Positions 17,491 through 29,807 of a DNA stretch of 64,000 nucleotides are shown piece by piece (the first letter of the stretch is position 1; the number at the start of each line of letters is the position of its first letter). A program made the position numbers and the translations under genes. A model generated the notes under the pieces. That model did no database searches. It was not told where the DNA came from and worked only from the letters and a program-made list of their open reading frames with translations. The DNA comes from Candidatus Peribacteria bacterium. GTDB taxonomy: Bacteria; Patescibacteriota; Gracilibacteria; Peribacterales; Peribacteraceae. The stretch covers positions 16,808-80,807 of the forward strand of contig VGKY01000004.1 of the NCBI GenBank assembly GCA_016866875.1, read 5' to 3'.

Positions 17491-18489
17491 TCAAGCTCCG
17501 ACAACGAGCTCTTCTTCGAGGCGCATGCCAAATCTCCCCGGAATATAGACTCCTGGCTCAATGGTGATGATCTCGTTTTTCAGGAGCTCCCGATCGGGAG
17601 CCTTGGTGGAAAGCGTGACACCCTCGTGGATCTCGAGTCCCACTCCGTGACCGAGTGCATGGCAGAAGTACTGCTCCAAGCCGTACCCCTTGAGGACGTC
17701 ACGCGCGATGCGGTCGATGCTTCGCGTGGAGGCTCCGGGCTTGACCGCTCCCATCGCTGCGTCTTTGGCCGCGCACACCGCTTCGTGGACTCTACGTTCC
17801 AGAGCCGTTGGCTGCGCCGTGAAAAAGACCGCACTCTGATCGGCGCAGTAGCCGCGGTACCGCGCTCCGCAGTCGACCTGGACGATGTGCCCCTTGCGAA
17901 GCATCCGGCTCGTCGGGTGGTGATGGGGAGAGCTGGAATGCGTTCCAAAGGCAACGATCGGGGGAAACGCCATGCCTTCGGCTCCAAGTTCACGCGCCCA
18001 GACCTCCAGCTGCCAGGCGAGATCGGTCTCGCGGATGGGGCGACGGATCGCCATGGGTACGCGACGCAAGATCTCACAGGTGATGCGCTGCGCCCGACGG
18101 AACGCCCGCAGTTCCTCGTCGTCCTTCGATCGGCGGAACTGCTCGATGATTCCCGAAGTTCGAACAAATTTTGTGTTCTTGAATTTTGTCTTCCAGATAG
18201 CCAAACGCGAGAGCGTGACCGCATCTCCTTCGACTCCGCAGATGCGGACAGAGCGCAGGGCCAAAGCGAGTTCTTCCCCATCGCTCACACGAAATCTCCT
18301 GCCAGCATGTCTGCGAGCCACCTCCAGATAACGGGCATCGGTGAAGAGTGTCATCCGCTCCTTCGTGAGGAGGACTAGGCCCGAAGATACGCTCAGTCCC
18401 GTCAGGTAACGGATGTTGACAAGATCGCTGATGAGAAGTGCAGAAACATCTGCGCCTCGCAGGATCTTCCCTGGGGAAACTGGTGTCAT
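17491..18489 (-). CDS. M24-family Xaa-Pro aminopeptidase
   Basis: This 332-residue metallopeptidase has the creatinase/aminopeptidase P fold. The ligands of the two-metal site are visible: VQVDCGARYRGYCAD (two Asp), ALGHGVGLEIHE (His), TIEPGVY (Glu) and MRLEEELVV (Glu). The N-terminal domain is the short type of PepQ/PepP. The ATG at 18489 was chosen over an upstream extension because TATACT (18501-18496) lies only 6 nt upstream. It is divergent from the pilin gene; the two starts are 53 bp apart, with -10 hexamers on opposite strands. Confidence 0.92.
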   Translation of the reverse strand: MTPVSPGKILRGADVSALLISDLVNIRYLTGLSVSSGLVLLTKERMTLFTDARYLEVARRHAGRRFRVSDGEELALALRSVRICGVEGDAVTLSRLAIWKTKFKNTKFVRTSGIIEQFRRSKDDEELRAFRRAQRITCEILRRVPMAIRRPIRETDLAWQLEVWARELGAEGMAFPPIVAFGTHSSSPHHHPTSRMLRKGHIVQVDCGARYRGYCADQSAVFFTAQPTALERRVHEAVCAAKDAAMGAVKPGASTRSIDRIARDVLKGYGLEQYFCHALGHGVGLEIHEGVTLSTKAPDRELLKNEIITIEPGVYIPGRFGMRLEEELVVGA

Positions 18490-18495
18490 GGCGGC

Positions 18496-18534
18496 AGTAT
18501 ACCAATTGCCCAAAACCGTGTTTTCTGCTATCAT
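18496..18534. promoter_or_regulatory. Divergent promoters for the M24 peptidase and the pilin gene
   Basis: Minus strand: TATACT at 18501-18496, 6 nt from the peptidase ATG. Plus strand: TTGCCC at 18506-18511, spacer 17, TATCAT at 18529-18534, 7 nt from the pilin ATG at 18542. Both would give nearly leaderless mRNAs. Confidence 0.6.
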
Positions 18535-18541
18535 TATGGGA

Positions 18542-19192
18542 ATGCTTTTCCTCCTCCGCTCCATGCGCCGCACCCGCTCGTTCACCCGAAAATTTTCGCA
18601 TATCGCTTCGTCCGCAGCGATCCTCGCAGGTCTCTGTACCCTCACCGTCGCGCACGCATCGTTTTACACCGGTGGCGGCATCGATGCGGGAATCACTGCA
18701 GCTAAGGACATCCTCGGCATTGGTTTTACTGCGCCGGATGTGACGATCAACATAATTATTAATCAAATGATCCTTTACGTAAATTTGATTGCGGTCGCCG
18801 TCATTGTCATCGCGGGATTTTATCTGATCCTCGGACTTGGAAGCGAACCCTCCAGGGATACGGCCAAGAAGATCATCCTCTACACAGCAATCGGCATCGC
18901 GATCATTGTGCTCGCAAGAGATATTGTGGATTTGATGTATGGGCTGCCCAGGGGTACCGATGCACCGGGCATTCGCACGAGAATCACGGCTATCATCAAC
19001 ACAGCAACGACGTACCTCGCGCTCATCTTGGTCGTAGTCGTCGTGATCGCGGGCTTCACCTTGCTCCTCAGCGGCGGAGACGAGGGGCGAAGGGACACCG
19101 CGAAGAAGATCATCCTCTACGCGATAATCGGCACAATCATCATCGCCTTTACCAGGGCCATCGTGGTCTTTATCAATGACATTCTTTCATAA
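18542..19192 (+). CDS. Tandem-duplicated VirB2-like pilin
   Basis: This is a membrane protein of about 216 residues. An N-terminal signal peptide ends near TLTVAHA. Two homologous modules follow, each with two transmembrane helices joined by a short basic loop. The first has VIAGFYLILGLG then SRDTAKKIILYTAIGIAIIVLA; the second has VIAGFTLLLSGG then RRDTAKKIILYAIIGTIIIAF. The hairpin resembles the small VirB2/TrbC-type pilin found in CPR genomes, here duplicated in one chain. The start at 18542 follows TATCAT by 7 nt. The next gene starts 3 nt after the stop, so translation is likely coupled. Confidence 0.75.
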   Translation: MLFLLRSMRRTRSFTRKFSHIASSAAILAGLCTLTVAHASFYTGGGIDAGITAAKDILGIGFTAPDVTINIIINQMILYVNLIAVAVIVIAGFYLILGLGSEPSRDTAKKIILYTAIGIAIIVLARDIVDLMYGLPRGTDAPGIRTRITAIINTATTYLALILVVVVVIAGFTLLLSGGDEGRRDTAKKIILYAIIGTIIIAFTRAIVVFINDILS

Positions 19193-19194
19193 TC

Positions 19195-21291
19195 GTGCAC
19201 ATACGATCTGCCATCCTTCGGCTCTGCGCGGTCGTTGCACTCGTAGCGGGAGTTGCCGCAAGCGAAACCGATGTAACGGCGCAGCAACTCCCTGCTGAAG
19301 ACCTCCAGATCCCTCTCGGTGCGGTGCTCGAAATCCTCGCCCAGGCATCCGGAACAGATACGCGGTACGCGTGGACACTTTCCCTGGATGGAATCTTCCT
19401 CCAGGCCGATCGCAGCCGCAGCTTTCGCACGCGCTTCTCGCAGCCCGGGAAGTACAGGCTCAACACGGAGATTTCCCGTCCAAGCGGAAGCCTGCGCAAG
19501 GCCTTCGTGATCAGCGTACGCGAGGATTCTGGGAGTATCCCTGAGCCCGCCGCCATTGCGACGTTCACTCCTCAAGATACCGAGCCCGCTTCGCTGACCC
19601 TTCCCGAGGGAAAAAGCCTCGTACTCATCACACGCGACGGTGCGTCTGAAACGAGAGCTCTGCTCGATGCAGATACCTCCGTGGATGAAAACGGTGACGG
19701 GCACACAGGCAACGACGACAGTGCCGCCGAGACGTACTTCTCCTCCAATGGACTGCCGCTGTGGCTCTGGATCACCGAGGATCTCCCACGGTCATTTTCC
19801 GTCCTGGAGATCACCGAAGGCGAAACGCGCGCGAAGCAATTCACCGTGCTTGGCGGAGGATCTGCTGCATCCGCAAGTGCATCCTCGGTGATGCAGGCTT
19901 CCTTCTCTGCCGAAGATCGCGGGAAGGGACTCGTGCGGTTTTCGTACGATCCAGCAAGTGCCGGAGCAGGAACCGTTGCGCTTGCATTGTGGGACTTCGG
20001 AGACGGAACTCAGAGCATGGAGGATGCTCCGCTCCACCGCTACAGCGCCTCTGGAACGTACTCGGTCCGTCTACAGATCACCGACCTACGCAACGGTACC
20101 GTGACGCACGATACGCGTCGGGATGTGACAGTGGTCGTGACGACAACGACAGTGACTGCACAGGGAGCATCTGCATCGTCGCAGGCAAGCAGTGACGCAA
20201 CCATGAAAACGGAATCTAGGGCGAGAGCAGGAATGCTACAGAGAGCCCTTCCCGTGGTCCTCGGAGGCATCGGCGCGGTGATCGTAGGTATCCTCATCGT
20301 CGTACTCATAGCGTTCCTGCGCAAGAAACACGGTTCCCTTCAGCAAACTCTGGAGAGAGCTGACCGCAAGATGGCGATCGACGCAAACGCAAAAACGAGT
20401 GCTGTTGCCGGAGAGACCGAGCCGCTTAGGATCGCAGACGCGGATGAGCAAGATCCAGCCGAGGAAACATCCGTAGAGAAGGCGACGCCCGATACTCCCG
20501 AGGTACTCGGTCCCGCTCCTGCATGGCTGCAACCCGTTTCACAGCCAAGCGTTGCTGCGCCCCCAGCATCCGTGGCTCCTGCAATGACAGAGACCGCTCC
20601 ACAAAAATCCCCTTCCGAAGCTCCCGTAGTTCCCCCTGTTGCGCCGCTGCCACCTTTCCCGGTCGGTCCTGAGCCTCAAGACGCACCGCCACTTGCTCCC
20701 GTAGCAACCGAGACATCTTCTCCAATAGCCCCTCCATCGCAAGCTCTGCCACCAGAGCCCGCTCTGATAAACCCTCCGAAACCGCCGGTGGAAATCCAGG
20801 GAGCCAAACCCGAAGTGGAAGCTCTACGCAGTGCTTCAGCTCCAGCGAGAGAAACGCCCGCGAATCAAGCGGAAGCAGCGGTGCCAAAACCCAAGGCCCC
20901 TGCGACACAAAGCAGTGCGGAGAATGGAGATCTCCCCGAATGGCTCAAGCCCAAACCCACATCCACTCCTCCGAAGCACCCTGCACCAAGTATCGCAACT
21001 GCAAGCTCGCCAGGGACGCAGCAGCCTCCGTCTCCCGTAGTGCCAACACCACCCGCACTCAGTGACAAAGAGCGCGAACACAGACGCCTCAAGCGTCAGC
21101 GGTACCGACTAAATCGCAGGCAACGCGAGCAATCCAAGGGAGAAGCCAAGCCACAAGAACCAGCCGCAGCTCAGGTACCTGCACCGGAAGAAGCGATGCC
21201 AGCTGCCGATGCTCCGGTCGCATTCGTCCGCGCCGATGGACTTGCTCCGAAGCCCCAAAGCAATGGTACAGAGCAGCCCGCGGTGCAGTAG
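19195..21291 (+). CDS. Exported PKD-domain membrane protein with proline-rich tail
   Basis: This 698-residue protein is encoded 3 nt after the pilin gene. It has an N-terminal signal peptide, a region with beta-type repeats, a DENGDGHTGND Ca-binding-like loop, and a PKD-type domain (LWDFGDGTQSMEDAPLHRYSASG...). One transmembrane helix follows (VVLGGIGAVIVGILIVVLIAFL, about 352-373), then a long Pro/Ala-rich tail and a basic C-terminus (RRLKRQRYRLNRRQRE). The start is GTG at 19195. Position next to the pilin suggests a partner in a pilus or surface apparatus. The function is not otherwise known. Confidence 0.72.
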   Translation: MHIRSAILRLCAVVALVAGVAASETDVTAQQLPAEDLQIPLGAVLEILAQASGTDTRYAWTLSLDGIFLQADRSRSFRTRFSQPGKYRLNTEISRPSGSLRKAFVISVREDSGSIPEPAAIATFTPQDTEPASLTLPEGKSLVLITRDGASETRALLDADTSVDENGDGHTGNDDSAAETYFSSNGLPLWLWITEDLPRSFSVLEITEGETRAKQFTVLGGGSAASASASSVMQASFSAEDRGKGLVRFSYDPASAGAGTVALALWDFGDGTQSMEDAPLHRYSASGTYSVRLQITDLRNGTVTHDTRRDVTVVVTTTTVTAQGASASSQASSDATMKTESRARAGMLQRALPVVLGGIGAVIVGILIVVLIAFLRKKHGSLQQTLERADRKMAIDANAKTSAVAGETEPLRIADADEQDPAEETSVEKATPDTPEVLGPAPAWLQPVSQPSVAAPPASVAPAMTETAPQKSPSEAPVVPPVAPLPPFPVGPEPQDAPPLAPVATETSSPIAPPSQALPPEPALINPPKPPVEIQGAKPEVEALRSASAPARETPANQAEAAVPKPKAPATQSSAENGDLPEWLKPKPTSTPPKHPAPSIATASSPGTQQPPSPVVPTPPALSDKEREHRRLKRQRYRLNRRQREQSKGEAKPQEPAAAQVPAPEEAMPAADAPVAFVRADGLAPKPQSNGTEQPAVQ

Positions 21292-21293
21292 GA

Positions 21294-21322
21294 TTTACTA
21301 TGCGACGAAAACATAGTATAAA
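21294..21322 (+). promoter_or_regulatory. Promoter of the spermidine-synthase-like gene
   Basis: TTTACT (21294-21299), spacer 17, TATAAA (21317-21322), then 6 nt to the ATG at 21329. Confidence 0.65.
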
Positions 21323-21328
21323 TACGGT

Positions 21329-22974
<1,646 letters not shown>

Positions 22975-22990
22975 TCATATCAAGGAATCC

Positions 22991-23770
22991 TCACGTTCGA
23001 TGAGTCGTCGCATCCACCCCATCGCGCGTTTTCCATCCGATGGGACGCATGGTTTTGAGTGGACTCTCCGTAGCAAGCGAATCTCCACCGTCGCGAATCC
23101 TGCCGATACGACGGAGCCGGTTCAACTTTCGCGGACCTCGTGATCCATCGGCACAGACATGAGACCGTGGATCTGCCAGGAAAGAAATGAAGGACGTTGC
23201 CGAAGCCTTCATGCGCAGTTGCATGCTTCGCATGCGGGTTTGGGATCGACTACCTTGTCGATCGCCTGCTCCGGCTGCTTCTCTGCGACGTTGGGCAGAT
23301 GTGCGCCAGCGAATCCATCGATCGGAAATGCGCTCTCGCAAGCTTGTTACAGTGCCCGTGCTCGAAGAGGAAACAGTCTGAACATTCTTCTTCAAATGTG
23401 ATGCCAGCGAACTCTTGCGAGGATCCGACGCGGCATCAGGGTCGTCGATACGGAAAGCTGAAGCATGGTTCGCTGGCTCAATTCCATAAGACTGCGCATG
23501 GGAAGTTCGCTCGCCCTTGCTCTGCGAAGATCCTGAGAGCTGCACGCCGCGCTCAATCCGCTTGAGCGACTGCATGATCCGCGATTCCTCCTTGGGCGCT
23601 GAGGTGTCTTCTCCGCGATCACGCGTAAGAAACCAACGAATGGCGAAGAATACAGCGGTCAGCAGAGCACCAATGAGTGCGATCACAACGAGGATCGGCA
23701 GCAGCAATACCAGGCCCACGAGGAAAGCGATGACGACGGGTAGAGCGAGCACCGCTCCGAGAAACGTCAT
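22991..23770 (-). CDS. Hypothetical membrane protein, 259 aa
   Basis: The N-terminus is strongly hydrophobic, with one long or two short membrane spans (residues 1-50, VVIAFLVGLVLLLPILVVIALIGALL). The remainder is basic, Ser/Arg-rich and probably disordered. No domain is recognised. It lies between tRNA-His and hisS on the opposite strand. Confidence 0.5.
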   Translation of the reverse strand: MTFLGAVLALPVVIAFLVGLVLLLPILVVIALIGALLTAVFFAIRWFLTRDRGEDTSAPKEESRIMQSLKRIERGVQLSGSSQSKGERTSHAQSYGIEPANHASAFRIDDPDAASDPRKSSLASHLKKNVQTVSSSSTGTVTSLRERISDRWIRWRTSAQRRREAAGAGDRQGSRSQTRMRSMQLRMKASATSFISFLADPRSHVCADGSRGPRKLNRLRRIGRIRDGGDSLATESPLKTMRPIGWKTRDGVDATTHRT

Positions 23771-23978
23771 ATCGATTCCCGCATGTATGTCCTCAGATCC
23801 CGGATCTACGAGGAGAATCTAGATCGTTAAGAGCGCAGCGGATGCGAAAGCGATGGTTGAGAGAATCTGCGCCAATATAGATAATTGTGCTATATAATTA
23901 CTTTATAGTCAAATAAGCCGCGCTCGGGCTTTATGGTACGTCTTCCACGACAGGAGACAATCAGCTAGGCTGTTTTAC

Positions 23979-25340
23979 ATGGCCGAGCCACAGTTTCGCA
24001 CACCCAAAGGCACGCACGATGTCCTCCCCGAGGATCACCAGTACATGACCTACATCAAAAAGGCAGTGCGTCACCGCTGTCGGCAGGCGGGCTACCGGCG
24101 CATCGATCCGCCGATCTTTGAGAATCGCGCGATCTTCGAGCGCAGCATTGGGGAGCATACGGACATCGTCGAGAAGGAGCTCTTCCTCGTTTCGGGGAAG
24201 GCCGCTGCTGGGCAGGACGCCGAGCAGGGCGTGGAGTACGCGCTAAGACCCGAGCTCACTGCAGGAATCTGCCGCAGCTACATCGAGCATGGCATGCAGC
24301 AGCTCCCCCAACCCGTTGAGCTCTATGCCATCGGCCAGTGTTTCCGCTACGACCGACCCCAGAAAGGGCGCTACAGGCAGTTTCACCAGGTGGATCTCGA
24401 GGTGATCGGCCTCAAGGATCCGAGTCTCGATGCCCAGCTCATCCACGTCTGCATGAAGATTCTGAAGGATCTGCAGATTGCTGATCGGCTCACGCTGCAA
24501 CTCAATAACATCGGCTCAGCAGATAACCGCAGGGCGTTCACTGCGGCACTCAAGGACTACTTCATCGGCAAGGAGCGTCACCTTCCTGAGATCGATCGTA
24601 GACGGCTGCAGAGCAATCCCCTGCGCCTCCTCGATAGCAAGGAACATGACACGCAGATCCTCCTCAAGAGCACCCCGACACTCGACCAGTTCATCGACGA
24701 CGCGTCGAAGCTGTACCACACGACGCTCGTCGAGTACCTCGAGGAGCTCCAGATCCCCTTCACATCCAATGCCGGTCTCGTGCGGGGACTCGACTACTAC
24801 GGGCAGACGGTCTTTGAGATCTGGGATGGATCGTCAGGCGCGCAGAATGCCGTAGGCGGTGGCGGGCGCTACGACGGACTCATCGAGCTTCTTGGAGGTT
24901 CTCCTACGCCGGGAGTCGGAGCCGCACTCGGGATCGAGCGCATGATCTGGCACATGAAACAGGCAGGCATCAAAGCGCCCAACAAGGATCAGGTCGACGT
25001 TTTTGTCGCTCAGCTCGGACCCGACGCGAAGAAAATGTGTCTGCAACTCATCTCGGAGCTCCGCGAGTACGGTGTGCACACGATCGGCGCGCTCGGCGAA
25101 GCGAGTCTCAAGAGCCAGATGCGGCTTGCCGACAAGTTCGGAGCGCGTTTCACGCTGCTCCTTGGCCAGATGGAGGTCAAGGAAGGCAAGATCATCCTCC
25201 GAGATATGGCTGCCGGAAGGCAGAAGTCCCTGAGCTTCGGTAAAGCCGTACCGGAGATCCTCAAGCTCCTCGGATCAGAACACCTCGACACCTATTCCAT
25301 GACGGATCAGTTAGGGAATGTGGTAGATAGCGGGGATTAG
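23979..25340 (+). CDS. hisS: Histidyl-tRNA synthetase
   Basis: This class II synthetase of 453 residues charges tRNA-His. Motif 2 is visible (AIGQCFRYDRPQKGRYRQFHQ), as are the histidine-binding LVRGLDYYGQTVFE and motif 3 (GGGRYDGL, GVGAALGIERM). A C-terminal anticodon-binding domain starts near VDVFVAQLG. The 208 bp before it hold a TATATAATT stretch (about 23889-23897) that may be the promoter with an 80-nt leader, and a short hairpin AAGCC/GGCTT. A TAGGCT 7 nt before the ATG is a weaker alternative. Confidence 0.97.
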   Translation: MAEPQFRTPKGTHDVLPEDHQYMTYIKKAVRHRCRQAGYRRIDPPIFENRAIFERSIGEHTDIVEKELFLVSGKAAAGQDAEQGVEYALRPELTAGICRSYIEHGMQQLPQPVELYAIGQCFRYDRPQKGRYRQFHQVDLEVIGLKDPSLDAQLIHVCMKILKDLQIADRLTLQLNNIGSADNRRAFTAALKDYFIGKERHLPEIDRRRLQSNPLRLLDSKEHDTQILLKSTPTLDQFIDDASKLYHTTLVEYLEELQIPFTSNAGLVRGLDYYGQTVFEIWDGSSGAQNAVGGGGRYDGLIELLGGSPTPGVGAALGIERMIWHMKQAGIKAPNKDQVDVFVAQLGPDAKKMCLQLISELREYGVHTIGALGEASLKSQMRLADKFGARFTLLLGQMEVKEGKIILRDMAAGRQKSLSFGKAVPEILKLLGSEHLDTYSMTDQLGNVVDSGD

Positions 25341-25380
25341 GTGGGCTTGGTGGGTGTGTTGATGGGGTTGATGGGGTTTC

Positions 25381-25410
25381 TAGGGTTTGTAGGAAGATGA
25401 CCAAACCCTA
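25381..25410. terminator. Hairpin between convergent hisS and gyrB
   Basis: TAGGGTTTG (25381-25389) pairs with CAAACCCTA (25402-25410), 12-nt loop. The surrounding sequence is a GGGTTTG/GGTGGG-rich repeat tract (25341-25400). It may end transcription of hisS; no U-tract follows. Confidence 0.4.
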
Positions 25411-25481
25411 AAACACTACGAACATCATGAAGCTCCACCGGCTCACGGCAGTGGTTTCCTGCAAAGGTGGATATACCCAAC

Positions 25482-27646
<2,165 letters not shown>

Positions 27647-27733
27647 TTCCACCAGCCAAGCCATGCACCATCTCTACTTTCCTGCATGAGCACCTTGCAC
27701 TACAATCAATTAGTCCCTACGCTACCCCGGCAC

Positions 27734-27949
27734 ATGGCTATCCACGCCCACAAACGCGGCGAAGAGTCTAACGATTCCCTCATGCAACGCTTCAAGAAGC
27801 AGGTGCAGAAAGCGGGCATGGTCAAGGTGCTTAGGGAGCGCTCCGTCCGCACGAAAAAGCCGACGCGCCGGCTCATGCGTCTGCGCGCTCTCAAGCGCGA
27901 AGAGTTCCGCGCTGCCAAGAAGAAAACGCAGTTTTACAGCAACATGTAA
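27734..27949 (+). CDS. rpsU: Ribosomal protein S21
   Basis: This is a 71-residue basic protein of the small subunit. MAIHAHKRGEESNDSLMQRFKKQ and the Arg/Lys-rich helix (RTKKPTRRLMRLRALKREE) match S21. The ATG at 27734 was preferred to one 48 nt upstream, since S21 normally starts two or three residues before the first strand. TACAAT at 27701-27706 would give a 20-nt leader. S21 helps initiation, which is of note in a genome with many leaderless starts. Confidence 0.92.
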   Translation: MAIHAHKRGEESNDSLMQRFKKQVQKAGMVKVLRERSVRTKKPTRRLMRLRALKREEFRAAKKKTQFYSNM

Positions 27950-27956
27950 CAAACTT

Positions 27957-28052
27957 TCAGCTTGAAGCTGTCAGCTTTGAGCTTTTTGCTGATGCTGGAG
28001 GAACGGCCTTGTTAGAAGCTGAAAGCTGATAGCTGAACCCTGACAGCTATCT
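27957..28052. repeat. CAGCTGACAGC-type repeat cluster
   Basis: Repeated AGCTGAAAGCTGATAGCTG and CAGCTTGAAGCTGTCAGC units fill the rpsU-ctpA spacer. The same units are found inside leuS and purN. Confidence 0.75.
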
Positions 28053-28053
28053 T

Positions 28054-29682
28054 CTATCTCCGCAACAGCTCCATCGCTTTGAGCATTTGCTCATCGCGCT
28101 CGGTGGAGTATGGCACGGTGACATCCGGCACGATACCAACTCTGTCGATCACTCGACCTTTCGGCGTGAGCCACTGGGCAATGGTGATCTTGAGACTGCT
28201 CTGATCTGCAAACTGAAGCAGGGCCTGCACCGTTCCCTTGCCGAAGGTTTTCTCCCCGACGATTGTCGCGCGGGCGAAATCCTGGAGGGCTCCCGCTACG
28301 ATCTCCGAAGCGGAAGCGGACCCTCCGTTCACCAGTACGATAAGCGGCATGGCCGGATCGATGGTGGGCTCGGCTTCGGTGCGGTGCTCTTCCGTAGAAC
28401 CGCTGCTCTTGATGATGGAGAAGGGCGTGTTTTTGGGAACGAAGTTGCTTACAACGACCCCTGCGGCATGCTCGAGCCCCCCCGGATTGTTGCGCAGGTC
28501 CAAGACGATGCCGCGCGGCTTCTTTGCGGCCAACGCCTCAAGCTCGGAACGAAGCTTCGTATCGGCCCCGTGACCAAACTGCATGAGTTTCACGATGCCC
28601 ACGCCATCCTGCATCCTCACATCGATCTCGGGTACGGAGACCACGTCGCGCTGGACGGAAACGTCGAACTCCGATCCCCCGCGGCGGATGCGTAAGCGTA
28701 CGCTCGTCCCCTTAGGGCCCCGCACGCGCTCCACGGCTTCCAGAAAACCGATGCCCGTGAGGCTCACGCCGTCAGCGGAGAGGATTTCGTCTCCGGGAAG
28801 AAGTCCCGCGTGCTCCGCAGGAGAGCCTGTCAGCGGCGTCACGATGGTGAGGACACCCGATCGATCCTCGACCTGGGCACCAATTCCCGTGACCTCCCCC
28901 TTGATCTGACTGCGGAAGTTCTGGGCTTTGACCGGGCGCAAGAACGTGGTGTAGGGATCACCGAGGCTCTGCACCATCCCCTCGATCGCGCCGTATGCCG
29001 CCTCCTCCTGCTTCACCTTATCCTGGTAGAGGAACTCATCGTTGATGATCTGCCATACCGACTGAAGGATGTCGTTTTTTGGAACGACAGCCGTTCCCTT
29101 AGACTTGGGAATCGTAATGCGGATCACCTGGCGGGTCTCCTCCGGGAAGTCCTTGCGTACCTGCCCAGCTCGGCCTCTGGCTTTCTTGAGCATGCGCTCG
29201 GCCTCGGAAGCCGTAATTGGCCTGTCGATCCCAAACTGCGTTGAGCGCAGCGGCACAAGCCATCCCTGCTCTACAGCTACACGAACCGCGCGGGCAATCG
29301 CCGAACCGGCACGCACGTCGCGGAAACTGGTCTTTCCGTCACCCGCACCGCTGAGGTTTGTGAGCTCCACAAGCACCTGAATCGCCTGCCCCCGCGTCAC
29401 GGAGGAGGAGACGGCAAAATCCTTTCCGAAGACATCGAGGGCGCCGCGCTCATAGGCCGTGCGGATGTACGGAATGAGATTCTGGGGAACTCGGGCGTAC
29501 GGGAGGGCATCGCCCTTGCTGAGTATGGGCAGATCAAGCGCCACCACTGCCGCACGGACGAATACGCCGTTCGTCACGTCCCCGGAATTCGGCAAACCCC
29601 ACCCTCGTGCGTCAACCGGCAGAGGAGCGAGAAACAAGGAAAATGCACAAAGTCCCACGGAGATGCGCTGCAGCATAGACAT
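28054..29682 (-). CDS. C-terminal processing protease (S41/CtpA) with SLH-like N-terminus
   Basis: This exported serine protease of about 542 residues has a signal peptide (VGLCAFSLFLAPLPVDA), an S-layer-homology-like region (residues about 30-170), a PDZ domain (GVLTIVTPLTGSPAEHAGLLPGD...), and an S41 catalytic domain. The nucleophile is in NGGSASASEIVAGAL and the lysine in GEKTFGKGTVQ. Relatives trim C-termini of periplasmic or surface proteins. The SLH-like part should tether it to the wall or S-layer. The ATG at 29682 gives a normal signal peptide; TATAGT (29712-29707) would leave a leader of about 18 nt. Confidence 0.9.
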   Translation of the reverse strand: MSMLQRISVGLCAFSLFLAPLPVDARGWGLPNSGDVTNGVFVRAAVVALDLPILSKGDALPYARVPQNLIPYIRTAYERGALDVFGKDFAVSSSVTRGQAIQVLVELTNLSGAGDGKTSFRDVRAGSAIARAVRVAVEQGWLVPLRSTQFGIDRPITASEAERMLKKARGRAGQVRKDFPEETRQVIRITIPKSKGTAVVPKNDILQSVWQIINDEFLYQDKVKQEEAAYGAIEGMVQSLGDPYTTFLRPVKAQNFRSQIKGEVTGIGAQVEDRSGVLTIVTPLTGSPAEHAGLLPGDEILSADGVSLTGIGFLEAVERVRGPKGTSVRLRIRRGGSEFDVSVQRDVVSVPEIDVRMQDGVGIVKLMQFGHGADTKLRSELEALAAKKPRGIVLDLRNNPGGLEHAAGVVVSNFVPKNTPFSIIKSSGSTEEHRTEAEPTIDPAMPLIVLVNGGSASASEIVAGALQDFARATIVGEKTFGKGTVQALLQFADQSSLKITIAQWLTPKGRVIDRVGIVPDVTVPYSTERDEQMLKAMELLRR

Positions 29683-29755
29683 GAAAAATAGGAAAGCGGA
29701 GATCACTATACCTGATGTCCCTCGAAGTACCTAACGCAGAACGTTGGGAGCAACG

Positions 29756-29805
29756 ACCTTCTCCCTACCCCTACCCCCTACTTCCTACTTCCTACTTCTC
29801 CGGCC
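29756..29805. repeat. CTACTTCCTACTTCC-type repeat
   Basis: CCCTACCCCCTACTTCCTAC-like tract lies between the ctpA start and the PrsW-like stop; it belongs to the GTAGCAGGTAG-like family. Confidence 0.6.
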
Positions 29806-29807
29806 CC

